Assembly: GCF_016861975.1 (NCBI RefSeq)
Contig: NZ_BOMB01000013.1
Span: 46,963 to 110,962, forward strand
Origin: Actinocatenispora rupis
GTDB taxonomy: Bacteria; Actinomycetota; Actinomycetes; Mycobacteriales; Micromonosporaceae
DNA: 64,000 bases
Direction: 5' to 3'
Positions 9,136-18,347 of the stretch are shown here, in pieces. The notes below the pieces were generated by a model, which ran no database searches, was not told the DNA's origin, and worked only from the letters and a program-made list of their open reading frames with translations. The stretch's first letter is position 1; the number at the start of each line of letters is the position of its first letter. The position numbers and the translations under genes are program-made.

Positions 9136-10296
9136 GTGACTCGACGTTCCTGGTTTCTGCTGCTGGTGTTGTCCGCCACGTGGGGCGCCTCGTTCCTGTT
9201 CATCGACTGGTCGTTGGACGGGTTGGGCGCGCCGGTGGTGGTGTTCGGGCGGCTGCTGGTCGGTGCGGCGACGCTGGCGGTGGTGGCCCGCCCCGGTACG
9301 TTCCGGGCGCTGCGCGGGCGGTGGCTGCGGCTGGCGGTGTTCGCGCTGTTCGAGATGGTCCTGCCGTACCTGCTGATCGCGTACGGGGAGGGCCGGGTGC
9401 CGTCGGGGCTGGCGTCGATGCTGGTGTCGACGCAGATGACGTGGGTGGTGCTGCTGACGCCGCTGCTCGCCCCGGGCTCCCGGGTACGCCCGGTGGCGCT
9501 GGCGGGCGTGGCGGTGGGGCTGCTGGGTGTGGTGGCGCTGGCGGATCCGTTCGGGGCGGGCCGGCCGGATCCGGTGGGCGTGGTTCTGGTCACGGCGGCG
9601 GCGGTGAGTTACGCGGCGGGCGCGCTGCTGCTGGGTCGGCTGTTGCCGGGCGTACCGGCGGTGCCGTTGACGGCGGCGGGGCAGGCGGTGGCGGCGCTGC
9701 TGGTACTGCCGTTCGCGCTGGCGTACGTGCCGCGCGCGGTGCCGCCGACCCGCACGCTGGTGGCCCTGGCCGTACTCGGGATCGTGTGCACGGCGGGTGG
9801 GTTCGCGCTGTTCAACCACCTGGTGACGCGGTCGGGGCCGGGCGCGGCGAGCCTGGTGTCGTACCTGGCGCCGGTGTTCTCGGTGGCGTACGGCGTGGGT
9901 CTGGCGGGGGAGCGGTTGACGCCGGCGGCGGTGCTGGGTCTGGTGCTGATCCTGGCCGGTTCGGCGCTGACGACGGTACGGCGACGCCCGCGCGGACGGG
10001 CGGTGAACGATGGCTTTCGGCCGCGAAACGCGCAAATGGCCAGTTCGACACCCCGCGAACTGCGCACCGGTCCTGCGCGTTTCTCGGCTAGGCTCCCGGA
10101 TTATGTGCGGCATCGTGGGGTACGTCGGGCACCAGCCGGCCTCCGGCATCGTCGTGGACGGCTTGCGCCGGCTGGAGTACCGGGGGTACGACTCGGCCGG
10201 GATCGCGGTCGTGGCGGACGGGGCGGTCCGGTCGGCGAAGCGGGCGGGCAAGCTCGCCAACCTGTGCAAGGCGCTGGACGAGCGTCCGGGCGGTGA
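9136..10296 (+). CDS. EamA/DMT-family transporter; open frame runs into glmS
   Basis: About ten hydrophobic segments make two EamA repeats (LVLSATWGASFLFIDWSL at the start; LAPVFSVAYGVGLAGERL in the second). Such DMT proteins usually export amino acids or small metabolites. The recognisable transporter ends near residue 290 (about 10005). The frame has no stop there and continues to 10296, overlapping glmS by 194 nt with an arginine-rich tail unlike a transporter. A TGA at 10004-10006 in the +1 frame sits exactly where the protein should end, so a single-base indel is likely. GTG 9136 is the probable start; the divergent LysR gene may control it. Confidence 0.8.
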   Translation: MTRRSWFLLLVLSATWGASFLFIDWSLDGLGAPVVVFGRLLVGAATLAVVARPGTFRALRGRWLRLAVFALFEMVLPYLLIAYGEGRVPSGLASMLVSTQMTWVVLLTPLLAPGSRVRPVALAGVAVGLLGVVALADPFGAGRPDPVGVVLVTAAAVSYAAGALLLGRLLPGVPAVPLTAAGQAVAALLVLPFALAYVPRAVPPTRTLVALAVLGIVCTAGGFALFNHLVTRSGPGAASLVSYLAPVFSVAYGVGLAGERLTPAAVLGLVLILAGSALTTVRRRPRGRAVNDGFRPRNAQMASSTPRELRTGPARFSARLPDYVRHRGVRRAPAGLRHRRGRLAPAGVPGVRLGRDRGRGGRGGPVGEAGGQARQPVQGAGRASGR

Positions 10297-11962
10297 CGGT
10301 CTGGAGACCGCGACGACCGGCATCGGGCACACGCGGTGGGCGACGCACGGCGCGCCGACCGACCGCAACGCGCACCCGCACACGTCGGCGGACGGCCGGG
10401 TCGCGGTCATCCACAACGGCATCATCGAGAACTTCGCGCGGCTGCGCGACGAGCTGGAGTCGGCCGGGGTGGAGTTCGCGAGCGACACCGACTCGGAGGT
10501 CGTGGCGCACCTGCTGGCGGCGGAGACGGCCGCGGACGTCGGGCTGGCCGCCGCGATGCGTACGGTGGCGGGCCGGTTGGACGGCGCGTTCACGCTGCTC
10601 GCGGTGGCGGCGGACGAGCCGGACCTGGTGGTCGGCGCCCGGCGCAACTCGCCGCTGGTGGTCGGCGTCGGCGCCGGGGAGTACTTCCTGGCGTCGGACG
10701 TGTCGGCGTTCATCGCGCACACCCGGGACGCGATCGAGCTGGGCCAGGACCAGGTGGTGACGATCACGCCGAAGGGTGTGGAGGTGACCGACCTGGCGGG
10801 CGCGCCGGCCGCGACCACCGCGTACCACGTGGACTGGGACGCGAGCGCCGCCGAGAAGGGCGGCTACGACTACTTCATGTTGAAGGAGATCGCCGAGCAG
10901 CCGAAGGCGGTCGCGGACACGCTGCGCGGCCGGCTCACCGACGCCGGCGAGATCACCCTCGACGAGGTACGCCTGTCGGACCAGGACCTGCGCGACGTGG
11001 ACAAGATCTTCATCGTGGCGTGCGGTACGGCGTACCACGCGGGGTTGGTCGCCAAGTACGCGATCGAGCACTGGACGCGGATCCCGTGCGAGGTGGAGCT
11101 GGCGAGCGAGTTCCGGTACCGGGATCCGGTGCTGGACCGGTCGACGCTGGTGGTGGCGATCTCGCAGTCCGGCGAGACGATGGACACGATCATGGCGCTG
11201 CGGCACGCGAAGGTGCAGAAGGCCCGCGTGCTCGCCATCTCCAACACGAACGGGTCGACCATCCCGCGCGAGTCCGACGCGGTGCTGTACACGCACGCCG
11301 GGCCGGAGGTCGCGGTGGCGTCGACGAAGGCGTTCCTCACCCAGCTCGTGGCGTGCTACCTGGTGGGGCTGCACCTGGCGCAGGTGCGCGGCATCAAGTA
11401 CGCGGACGAGGTGGCGGCGGTGGTCGCGCAGTTGCAGGCGATGCCGTCGAAGGTGGAGGCCGTGCTCGCCACGATGGAGCCGGTACGCGAGCTGGGCCGG
11501 TCGCTCGGCACCGCCCGCTCGGTGCTGTTCATCGGCCGGCACGTCGGCTACCCGGTGGCGCTGGAGGGTGCGCTCAAGCTCAAGGAGCTGGCGTACATGC
11601 ACGCGGAGGGGTTCGCGGCGGGCGAGCTGAAGCACGGCCCGATCGCGCTCATCGACGCCGGCACCCCGGTCGTCTGCGTCGTGCCGTCGCCCCGCGGCCG
11701 CGCCGTGCTGCACGACAAGATCGTGTCCAACATCCAGGAGGTACGCGCGCGCGGTGCCCGCGTCATCGCCATCGCCGAGGAAGGCGACACCGCCGTACTC
11801 CCGCACGCCGACCACGTCATCCACGTACCGCGGACGCCGACGCTGCTCGCGCCGCTCGTCAGTACGGTGCCGTTGCAGGTACTCGCCTGCGAGATCGCCG
11901 CGACCCGCGGCCACGACGTCGACCAGCCCCGCAACCTCGCCAAGTCCGTCACCGTCGAATGA
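10103..11962 (+). CDS. glmS: Glutamine-fructose-6-phosphate aminotransferase
   Basis: A 619-residue enzyme making glucosamine-6-phosphate from fructose-6-phosphate and glutamine, the first committed step of amino-sugar synthesis. ATG 10103 places the catalytic cysteine at position 2 (MCGIVGYVGH) after Met removal. The glutaminase domain shows GIGHTRWATHGAPTDRNAHP and HNGIIENF; two SIS sugar-isomerase domains follow (CGTAYHAGLVAKY, SQSGETMDT, HAEGFAAGELKHGPIALI); the C-terminus is PRNLAKSVTVE. Full length. Confidence 0.98.
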   Translation: MCGIVGYVGHQPASGIVVDGLRRLEYRGYDSAGIAVVADGAVRSAKRAGKLANLCKALDERPGGDGLETATTGIGHTRWATHGAPTDRNAHPHTSADGRVAVIHNGIIENFARLRDELESAGVEFASDTDSEVVAHLLAAETAADVGLAAAMRTVAGRLDGAFTLLAVAADEPDLVVGARRNSPLVVGVGAGEYFLASDVSAFIAHTRDAIELGQDQVVTITPKGVEVTDLAGAPAATTAYHVDWDASAAEKGGYDYFMLKEIAEQPKAVADTLRGRLTDAGEITLDEVRLSDQDLRDVDKIFIVACGTAYHAGLVAKYAIEHWTRIPCEVELASEFRYRDPVLDRSTLVVAISQSGETMDTIMALRHAKVQKARVLAISNTNGSTIPRESDAVLYTHAGPEVAVASTKAFLTQLVACYLVGLHLAQVRGIKYADEVAAVVAQLQAMPSKVEAVLATMEPVRELGRSLGTARSVLFIGRHVGYPVALEGALKLKELAYMHAEGFAAGELKHGPIALIDAGTPVVCVVPSPRGRAVLHDKIVSNIQEVRARGARVIAIAEEGDTAVLPHADHVIHVPRTPTLLAPLVSTVPLQVLACEIAATRGHDVDQPRNLAKSVTVE

Positions 11963-11986
11963 CGCGACGGCTCAGTCCTCGTAGTG

Positions 11987-12232
11987 TTAGCGGCACTGGG
12001 CGATGCGGATCTCCTCGCCGTCGATCTTGTAGACCAGCCGGTGCTCGTCGGTGATCCGGCGTGACCAGAATCCGTGGAAGCCATGTTTGAGGGGCTCGGG
12101 TTTCCCGAGCCCCTCGTTGCCGTTCCGGTCGATGTCCTTGATCAGCGTGTTGATCCGCTTGAGGATCTTGCGATCCTGCTGCTGCCACCAGACGTAGTCT
12201 TCCCAGGCGTTCTCGTCCCACACCAGGATCAT
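11987..12232 (-). pseudogene. yoeB: YoeB toxin with premature stop (81 aa, catalytic tail lost)
   Basis: Very close to YoeB mRNA interferase: MILVWDENAWEDYVWWQ, then GKPEPLKHGFHGFWSRRIT and DEHRLVYKIDG, keeping the counterparts of catalytic Glu46 and Arg65. The family ends CRYHY, where the last His and Tyr are needed for ribosome-dependent cleavage. Here the codons after TGC CGC are TAA CAC TAC GAG GAC TGA. A stop replaces the first Tyr, and H-Y-E-D-stop continues in frame. One base change (TAC or TAT to TAA) thus removes the active-site tail. The toxin is probably inactive unless the stop is read through. The gene overlaps the antitoxin gene by 4 nt (ATGA). Confidence 0.9.
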
Positions 12233-12480
12233 TCGACGATGTCCCGCCGGGTTCCCTTGCCGGCTTCGAGCCGTTCGATCGATGCCAGCAGGCGGCGGGC
12301 GTTCGCCGGGCTGCGCAGCAGGTATGCCGCTTCCTTCAACGACTCGTAGTCGTCCAGGGAGACGATCACGACGGGCTCGTGTCCGGCCCGGGTGACCACC
12401 ACCTCCTCGCGGTCTTCCACAACGCGGTCAAGCGTCTCCGCGTAGCGCGCCCGGGACTCCGAGTAGCTCATCGTCCGCAT
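12229..12480 (-). CDS. yefM: YefM/Phd-family antitoxin
   Basis: An 83-residue antitoxin beginning MRTMSYSESRARYAETLDRV, with the conserved VVVTRAGHEPVVIVSLDDYE segment that binds operator DNA as a dimer. The C-terminal part (LLRSPANARRLLASIERL) is the toxin-wrapping helix. It precedes the toxin gene with a 4-nt overlap, the normal order. A dyad of the YefM type lies 18-37 nt upstream of the ATG. It appears intact although its toxin is truncated, so it may persist as a free repressor. Confidence 0.93.
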   Translation of the reverse strand: MRTMSYSESRARYAETLDRVVEDREEVVVTRAGHEPVVIVSLDDYESLKEAAYLLRSPANARRLLASIERLEAGKGTRRDIVE

Positions 12481-12497
12481 GCATCCTCCTCTCGCCT

Positions 12498-12517
12498 ACG
12501 TACAGAATATTGTACGT
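12498..12517 (-). promoter_or_regulatory. yefM operator and -10 region
   Basis: The arms acgtaca (12498-12504) and tgtacgt (12511-12517) form a perfect 7-bp inverted repeat around gaatat. It carries the GTACA/TGTAC core known for YefM operators. On the reverse strand TACAAT within it is a good -10 hexamer about 30 nt from the start codon, so bound antitoxin would block the promoter. Confidence 0.65.
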
Positions 12518-12534
12518 CGATGGAGGGCGGCGCG

Positions 12535-12852
12535 CTATGCGTCGGCTGTCACGGTGGTGAGGAAGGTGCGCCAGGCGGTGCCGGAGACGCGCAGGACGCC
12601 GCCGTCCGGGTCCTTGCTGTCCCGCACGAACCACACGTCGTTCACGTCCGCGACCTCAACGCACTCGCCGCCCTGACTGTCGCTGCGGCTCGACTTCCGC
12701 CATCCGGTCGCGACCTCGACGCACTGGCCGCCTTCGCCGCCGCTGTGGGTGGACTTTCGCCAGGTGGTCGCCACTTCGACGCAGTTGCCGCCTTCCCCTC
12801 CGCTGCGGCTCGACTTCCACCAGCGCAAGCCGTTCACGTCAACGGTGCCCAT
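12535..12852 (-). CDS. Three-repeat DUF397 protein
   Basis: 105 residues containing three successive DUF397-like units: RWWKSSRSGGEGGNCVEVA, TWRKSTHSGGEGGQCVEVA and GWRKSSRSDSQGGECVEVA. The last is followed by the usual VWFVRDSKDPDGGVL ending. Typical DUF397 proteins have one unit, so the first two are extra N-terminal half-units, about 18-20 residues apart. ATG 12852 is preferred because AGGAG lies 8 nt upstream, although GTG 12861 is possible. It overlaps the XRE gene, the usual actinobacterial pairing, in which the small protein is thought to antagonise or partner the regulator. Confidence 0.87.
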   Translation of the reverse strand: MGTVDVNGLRWWKSSRSGGEGGNCVEVATTWRKSTHSGGEGGQCVEVATGWRKSSRSDSQGGECVEVADVNDVWFVRDSKDPDGGVLRVSGTAWRTFLTTVTADA

Positions 12853-13669
12853 ACAGTTCACTCCTCAGGCCGGCGATGAACGCGATCGAGTCTTCCACCG
12901 GGAGGGCTTGCGCGCGAGCGGCATCCAGGGCCTCGGTGTAGCTCTCCACGATCGCCTGATCCGGCGTCACGCGACCGTCACCGGGGCCTTCCATGTAGAG
13001 GAATCGGCTGCGGTCAGGGCTTGTCAGCACGACGAACGATCCGGAGGTCGGTGCCTTCTTCGCCTGGGCATAAGGGAGGACTTGCAGCGACAGGTTGGGT
13101 AGTTCGGCGTGCTCGATCAGGCGCCGAAGTTGCTCTGACATGACGTCGTCGTCTCCCATCGGGCGACGCAGGACGCTCTCGTCCAACACGAACCAGAGCC
13201 GAGGCATGTCATGCCTGACGAGGAGCTCTTGGCGTTGGAGGCGCGCACGGACTTGTTTCTCGATTTCCTCGGGCTTCTTCGGTGGCCAGGTGTTCAGGAC
13301 CGCGCGGGCGTAGTCCTCGGTTTGGAGGAGGCCGGGGACTACCTGGACCTCGAAGCTGTGCAGCGCAAGGGCTTCCGCTTCGAGTTTGACGAAGGGCTGG
13401 AACCATTTGGGGTAGCCGCGGGGCATGGCCTGGACCATGCGGGTGAAGAAGCCGTCGGTGGCGAAGACCTCGTCGCAGCGTACGGCGAAGGGTTCAGTGG
13501 GGACGCGCCGCAGCTTCTCGACCTCGGCGACGAGCGACGCGGAGAACGTCATGAGCCGCGCGGCCTGCTCCTGGGTGAGGCCGCGTTCGGTACGCAGCCG
13601 GCGCAGCTCGGCCGCGAAGTATCGCCGCATCGCGTCGGGGGCCGCGTCCACACGCGTCTCCACAGGCAT
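12839..13669 (-). CDS. XRE-family regulator with DUF5753 C-terminal domain
   Basis: 276 residues: an N-terminal helix-turn-helix (ELRRLRTERGLTQEQAARLM, then SASLVAEVEKLRRVP) followed by a DUF5753 domain (SFEVQVVPGLLQTEDYARAV ... LPNLSLQVLPYA ... SRFLYMEG). This is the common actinobacterial regulator co-encoded with a DUF397 protein, as in whiJ-like loci that influence development in Streptomyces. Its stop lies inside the start of the DUF397 gene, so the two are translationally coupled. Targets are unknown. Confidence 0.92.
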   Translation of the reverse strand: MPVETRVDAAPDAMRRYFAAELRRLRTERGLTQEQAARLMTFSASLVAEVEKLRRVPTEPFAVRCDEVFATDGFFTRMVQAMPRGYPKWFQPFVKLEAEALALHSFEVQVVPGLLQTEDYARAVLNTWPPKKPEEIEKQVRARLQRQELLVRHDMPRLWFVLDESVLRRPMGDDDVMSEQLRRLIEHAELPNLSLQVLPYAQAKKAPTSGSFVVLTSPDRSRFLYMEGPGDGRVTPDQAIVESYTEALDAARAQALPVEDSIAFIAGLRSELYGHR

Positions 13670-13780
13670 CGCACACCACCGGTACGGCGTCGGTACGGGC
13701 GCCCCGCGCGCGCGGGACAGCGCTGACCCGTGGAGCCTAAGCCCCTACCCTGCGTGAAGTACAGACGGCACTCTGGGGAC

Positions 13781-14059
13781 ATGAGTACACAATCCGGCGC
13801 CGTGGACGGCGCGCTCGCGGCCCGCATCGAGGACGAGCTTCCGGGCGCGACGCTGCCCGAGACGCCGCGCCGCTTCGCCATCTTCCGGTTCGACGCCGAC
13901 GACGAACCCGTCCTGCACCTGTGGGGACTCCAGACCGAGAAACGGGCCGTGGCCTTCCACCCGGGCGGCAGCAGTACGCACCGGGCGGACAGCGCCGAGC
14001 ACATCGCCGGCCTGATCGACCTGGCGATGGACAACGCGCTCGTCTGGCTGGATGCCTGA
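13781..14059 (+). CDS. Small hypothetical protein
   Basis: 92 residues, acidic, without membrane segments or a motif I recognise. It contains ETPRRFAIFRFDADDEPVLH and ends MDNALVWLDA. ATG 13781 is preferred over an earlier in-frame start at 13730 because GGGGAC precedes it. It is divergent from the XRE/DUF397 pair 111 nt away, so it may belong to that module. Codon usage looks like its neighbours, and the length without stops supports a real gene only moderately. Confidence 0.6.
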   Translation: MSTQSGAVDGALAARIEDELPGATLPETPRRFAIFRFDADDEPVLHLWGLQTEKRAVAFHPGGSSTHRADSAEHIAGLIDLAMDNALVWLDA

Positions 14060-14127
14060 CGCGGAGCCAGCTCCGGCCCGCGACGCGCCGCGACGCCCGA
14101 CCCGCGACCGGGCCGGGCGGCCCGCCC

Positions 14128-16146
14128 TCAGGTCAGGTGCCGGGCGAAGAACTCGTACACGAGGGCGGACACGAACGCGGCCTGCGCGTTGTCCGCGGCG
14201 CCGCCGTGGCCGCCCTCGATGTTCTCGTAGTAGGTCACGTCGTGGCCCTGCGCGAGCAGCCGGGCGACCATCTTGCGGGCGTGCGCCGGGTGCACCCGGT
14301 CGTCCCGGGTCGACGTCGTGTACAGCACCGGCGGGTAGGCGGCGTCCGGCCGGACCTGGTGGTACGGCGAGAACTCCCGCATGAACGCCCAGTCGTCGGG
14401 CTCGTCCGGGTCGCCGTACTCGGCCACCCACAGCGCGCCAGCCAGCAGCCGGTGGTACCGGCGCATGTCGGTGAGCGGCACCTGCGAGACCGCCGCACCG
14501 AACAGTTCGGGGTGGCGGGTGAGCATGACGGACACGAGCAGGCCGCCGTTGCTGCCGCCGTGGATGCCGAGCCGCGGCGCGGTCGTCAGCCCGCGCGACA
14601 CCAGATCCGTTGCCACCGCGGCGAAGTCCTCGTACACGAGGCGGCGGTTCTCGCGGACCGCGCCGGAGTGCCACGTCGGCCCGTACTCGCCGCCGCCGCG
14701 GATGTTCGCCAGCACGTACCGGTGGCCGCGGGACAGCCAGGCGCGGCCGATCGTGCCCGAGTACGTGGGCTGCCAGGGGACCTCGAAGCCGCCGTAGCCG
14801 TACAGGACGGTGGGCAGCGGGCCGTCGGTGTCCGGGCCGACCACGAAGTACGGCACGCGGGTGCCGTCCGCGGACACCGCGAAGTGCTGCCGCACCACCA
14901 GACCCGTCGCGTCGAAGTACGCCGGGGCGTGCTTGACGGGCTCCGCGCCCGCGCCGATCGTGCCCACCGACAGCGTCGTCGGCGTGAGGAACCCCGTCAC
15001 CTCCAGCAGGTACTCGTCGTCGACGTCCGCGTCCGTGCCGTGCGCCGACGCCGTGCCCAGCTCCGGTACGCCCGCCAGCGGCTCCGCGTGCCACGGCCCC
15101 GACTCCCGCGGCGTCAGTACGGTCAGCCGGCTCGACACGTCGTGCATCTCGGTGAGGATCAGGTGGTGCCGGGTCCACGAGTATCCGGCGAGCGCGGTGT
15201 GCGGGTCCGGCTCGAACAGCGGGACGAACGCCGGGTCCTCGCCCGCCACGTACGCGTCGAAGCCGGTGGCGAGCAGCGCGCCCGCGGGGAAGCCGCGCCA
15301 CGGCGTACGCAGCTCGACCAGCAGCCACTCCCGTTGCACCGTCACGATCGCGTCGTCCGGCAGGTCGATCCGGGTCAGCGTGTCGCCGTCGCGCAGGTAC
15401 AGCTCGTCCCGGTAGAAGTCGATGCCGCGGCGCACGAAGTCCCGCTCGTACCCCTCGGTGTCGTCGTGGTGGCCCGTCACGTACGTGTCGTCGGGCTTGC
15501 CCTCGAACACCAGCGGCGCCTCCGCCACCGGCGTGCCCCGGCGCCACTCCCGCACCGTACGGGGCAGGCCGGCGTTGGTGAGGCTGCCCGGGCCGGTGTC
15601 CGTGCCCACGTAGACGCGGTCCGCGTCGATCCAGTCGACGAACGTCTTCGCCTCCGGCAGCGTGAACCCGTCCGCCACGAACTCCCGCCGCACCAGGTCG
15701 AACTCGCGCACCACCGTCGCGTCCGCGCCGCCCCGCGACAGCTGCACCAGCGCCCGCTCGTACGCCGGGCGGAGGACCTGCGCGGAGTCCCACACCCAGT
15801 TCTCGCCCTCGGCGTCGGCCAGCGCGTCCAGGTCCAGCAGCACGTCCCACTCCGGCTCCGCCGTCCGGTACGACGCGAGCGTGGTGCGCCGCCACAGCCC
15901 GCGCGGGTGCGCCGCGTCCCGCCAGAAGTTGTACCGGAAGTCCCCGCGCCGGGTGATGTACGGGATCCGGTCGTCGGCGTCCAGTACCTCCCGGATCCCC
16001 GCGCGCAGCCCGTCGTACCGGGAGCCGGCGGCCAGGTCGGCGACGGTGCCGGCGTTGCGCTCGCGTACCCAGGCCAGGGCTTCGTCGCCGGTGACCTCCT
16101 CCAGCCAGCCGAACTCATCCTCGCCGTCCGTCGCGCGCTCGCTCAT
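14128..16146 (-). CDS. Prolyl oligopeptidase family serine peptidase (S9A)
   Basis: 672 residues, normal S9A length. The N-terminal seven-bladed propeller begins [15 protein letters not shown]; the C-terminal alpha/beta-hydrolase domain has [29 protein letters not shown], nucleophile GGSNGG, acid loop [15 protein letters not shown] and catalytic His in [12 protein letters not shown]. No signal peptide is visible, so it should cut short proline-containing peptides in the cytoplasm. ATG 16146 is chosen from the start of homology; the open frame upstream is antisense to acpS-nnrD. Divergent from acpS. Confidence 0.94.
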   Translation of the reverse strand: MSERATDGEDEFGWLEEVTGDEALAWVRERNAGTVADLAAGSRYDGLRAGIREVLDADDRIPYITRRGDFRYNFWRDAAHPRGLWRRTTLASYRTAEPEWDVLLDLDALADAEGENWVWDSAQVLRPAYERALVQLSRGGADATVVREFDLVRREFVADGFTLPEAKTFVDWIDADRVYVGTDTGPGSLTNAGLPRTVREWRRGTPVAEAPLVFEGKPDDTYVTGHHDDTEGYERDFVRRGIDFYRDELYLRDGDTLTRIDLPDDAIVTVQREWLLVELRTPWRGFPAGALLATGFDAYVAGEDPAFVPLFEPDPHTALAGYSWTRHHLILTEMHDVSSRLTVLTPRESGPWHAEPLAGVPELGTASAHGTDADVDDEYLLEVTGFLTPTTLSVGTIGAGAEPVKHAPAYFDATGLVVRQHFAVSADGTRVPYFVVGPDTDGPLPTVLYGYGGFEVPWQPTYSGTIGRAWLSRGHRYVLANIRGGGEYGPTWHSGAVRENRRLVYEDFAAVATDLVSRGLTTAPRLGIHGGSNGGLLVSVMLTRHPELFGAAVSQVPLTDMRRYHRLLAGALWVAEYGDPDEPDDWAFMREFSPYHQVRPDAAYPPVLYTTSTRDDRVHPAHARKMVARLLAQGHDVTYYENIEGGHGGAADNAQAAFVSALVYEFFARHLT

Positions 16147-16195
16147 GCCGGCCAGTGTGCACCAGCCCCTCGGGCGGTGTGTCAGGGTGGACGGC

Positions 16196-16570
16196 GTGAT
16201 CATCGGTGTCGGGGTCGACGTCGTCCTGGTGGACCGGTTCGTCCGGGCGTTGCAGCGCACGCCGCTGCTCGCCGAACGCCTGTTCACCGCGGACGAACGG
16301 GTCACCGCGGCCGGCCACCCGCGGTCCGCGGAGTCGCTGGCCGCACGGTTCGCGGCGAAGGAGGCGGTGGCGAAGGCGCTCGGCGCGCCCACCGGCCTGA
16401 ACTGGCGCGACTGCGAGATCGTCGTCGACGGCACCGGACGACCGTGGCTGACCGTCACCGGTACGGTCGCCGACGCCGCGGGCGGGCAGGGCATCGACCG
16501 GTGGCACCTGTCGCTGTCGCACGACGGAGGGATCGCGTCGGCCATGGTCGTCGCGGAGGGGGGACGATGA
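16196..16570 (+). CDS. acpS: Holo-[acyl-carrier-protein] synthase
   Basis: A 124-residue phosphopantetheinyl transferase that activates acyl carrier protein. The magnesium-binding Asp lies in [14 protein letters not shown] and the second acidic site in [15 protein letters not shown], followed by [15 protein letters not shown]. Start GTG 16196 matches the family N-terminus. Its stop overlaps the nnrD start by 4 nt (ATGA), so the two are translationally coupled. Confidence 0.96.
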   Translation: MIIGVGVDVVLVDRFVRALQRTPLLAERLFTADERVTAAGHPRSAESLAARFAAKEAVAKALGAPTGLNWRDCEIVVDGTGRPWLTVTGTVADAAGGQGIDRWHLSLSHDGGIASAMVVAEGGR

Positions 16571-17997
16571 GGCGCGCGTACCGGGTGGCCGAGGTGCGGG
16601 CCGCCGAACAGGAACTGATGGCGACACTGCCGCCCGGCACGCTCATGCAGCGCGCCGCCGCCGGCCTCGCCGCCCGCGCCGCGGCCCTGCTCGCCGAGGG
16701 TGCGGGCGGCGTCTACGCGTCGCACGTACTGCTGCTCGTCGGCTCCGGCGACAACGGCGGCGACACCCTGTACGCGGGGGCCCGGCTCGCCCGCCGCGGC
16801 GCCGCCGTACGGGCACTGCTGCTGTCGCCGGACTCGACGCACGCCGACGGGCTCGCCACGTACCGGGCCGCGGGCGGGCGGATCGTCGACACCGCCGACG
16901 GGCGTACCGACCTGGTGCTGGACGGGATCGTCGGCATCGGCGGACGACCCGGCCTGCGACCGGCCGCACTCGCCGCGGTACGCGCCACGGCCGGGGCTCC
17001 GGTCCTCGCCGTCGACGTACCGTCCGGGGTCGACGTGGACACCGGCGCCGCACCCGACGAGTCCGTACGGGCGGACGTGACGGTCACGTTCGGCACGCTC
17101 AAGCCGTGCCTGGTGGTCGGGCCGGCGGCGCCGCGGGCCGGCCTGGTCGAACTCGTCGACATCGGCCTCGGGCCACACCTGCCCGACGAGCCGTGGCTGC
17201 GGGTACCGGACGCCGAGGACGTCGCCGCGTGGTGGCCGACGCCGGGACCGCTGGACGACAAGTACACCCGCGGGGTGGCGGGGGTGGCCACCGGCTCCGA
17301 GACGTACCCGGGGGCCGCGGTGCTGTCGGTGGGCGGCGCGCTCGCCGGACCCGCCGGCTTCGTCCGGTACGCCGGGCACGCCGCCGACCACGTACGGCTG
17401 CGGTGGCCGGAGGCGGTGGTCGCCGACCGGGTGAGCGACGCGGGCCGGGTACAGGCGTGGGTGGTCGGCTCGGGGCTCGGCACGGACGTGCGGGCGAAGG
17501 GCGAGCTGCGCGCCGCGCTGGCCGCGGACGTACCGGTGTGCGTGGACGCGGACGGGTTGACGCTGCTGGCGGAGGACCCCGCCGGCTGGCTCGCCGACCG
17601 TACGGCGCCGACGGTGGTCACCCCGCACGACCGGGAGTACGCGAGGCTGGCGGGTGGGGAGCCGGGGCCGGACCGGGTGGCCGCGGCGCGCGGGCTGGCG
17701 GACCGGCTGGGCGTGACGGTGCTGCTGAAGGGCGACCGCACGGTGGTGGCCGCGCCGGGCGGCGGCTGCCTGGTGAACTCGACGGGCAGCCCGGCGCTCG
17801 CCACGGCCGGCAGCGGCGACGTGCTGTCCGGGCTGCTGGGCGCGCTGCTGGCGGCGGGGTTGCCGGCGGAGCGGGCGGCGCTCGCGGCGTCGTTCGTGCA
17901 CGGCCTCGCCGGCCGGTACGCGGCGGCAAGCGGGCCGGTGAGCGCGCAGAACATTCTTGCGTCCCTTCGGCCTGTCGTGCACTCCTTGACCGGGTGA
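16567..17997 (+). CDS. nnrD: Bifunctional NAD(P)H-hydrate epimerase / ADP-dependent dehydratase
   Basis: A 476-residue fusion that repairs hydrated NAD(P)H. The N-terminal epimerase part has [14 protein letters not shown] and [20 protein letters not shown], with the Asp in [13 protein letters not shown]. The C-terminal ribokinase-like dehydratase has [27 protein letters not shown] and the anion hole [18 protein letters not shown]. Co-transcribed with acpS. This acpS-nnrD-alr order is common in actinobacteria. Confidence 0.96.
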   Translation: MRRAYRVAEVRAAEQELMATLPPGTLMQRAAAGLAARAAALLAEGAGGVYASHVLLLVGSGDNGGDTLYAGARLARRGAAVRALLLSPDSTHADGLATYRAAGGRIVDTADGRTDLVLDGIVGIGGRPGLRPAALAAVRATAGAPVLAVDVPSGVDVDTGAAPDESVRADVTVTFGTLKPCLVVGPAAPRAGLVELVDIGLGPHLPDEPWLRVPDAEDVAAWWPTPGPLDDKYTRGVAGVATGSETYPGAAVLSVGGALAGPAGFVRYAGHAADHVRLRWPEAVVADRVSDAGRVQAWVVGSGLGTDVRAKGELRAALAADVPVCVDADGLTLLAEDPAGWLADRTAPTVVTPHDREYARLAGGEPGPDRVAAARGLADRLGVTVLLKGDRTVVAAPGGGCLVNSTGSPALATAGSGDVLSGLLGALLAAGLPAERAALAASFVHGLAGRYAAASGPVSAQNILASLRPVVHSLTG

Positions 17998-18347
17998 CCT
18001 CGGCTTTCAGATGGGGAAGTCACACCGGCACAACCGGTGACCGTCGTACGCGGGCGGCCGGGGGCGGATCCCCGCGCCATGAACACTCTCCGCAGTCGGG
18101 TGACCGCCGTCCGGGTGACATGACGCCACCAATCGGGGTGTACGGGTTGGACGGGGTTCGGGTTACCCGGCATCATGGGGTCCGCCTGACACATTGTGTT
18201 GAGGTCGGCACTCTGAGGTGCCATCCTCGTGTCGGTGACCGCCCGGTACTGGGGGGTGCGGGCGGTCACCGGCGCGATCACCACCGGACGCGGCAGTACG
18301 ACGGGCCGTGCGTGCAGGATCCGGCCACTGCCTGCGAGACTGGGGTC
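17998..18347. other. Non-coding gap between nnrD and alr
   Basis: About 350 nt without a credible gene. It contains a small hairpin (18207-18222) and a strong inverted repeat (18233-18271) upstream of alr. No clear promoter was seen. Confidence 0.6.
18233..18271 (+). promoter_or_regulatory. 12-bp inverted repeat in alr leader
   Basis: The arm cggtgaccgccc (18233-18244) pairs perfectly with gggcggtcaccg (18260-18271) over a 15-nt loop. A smaller hairpin, ggcac...gtgcc, is at 18207-18222. Its position about 75 nt before alr fits a terminator for nnrD, an attenuator or an operator; I cannot separate these. Confidence 0.5.

Noticed and set aside
16147..17982. Long reverse-strand frame upstream of the prolyl oligopeptidase
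   Set aside because: It is antisense to acpS and nnrD with no family features. The peptidase starts at the conserved ATG 16146.
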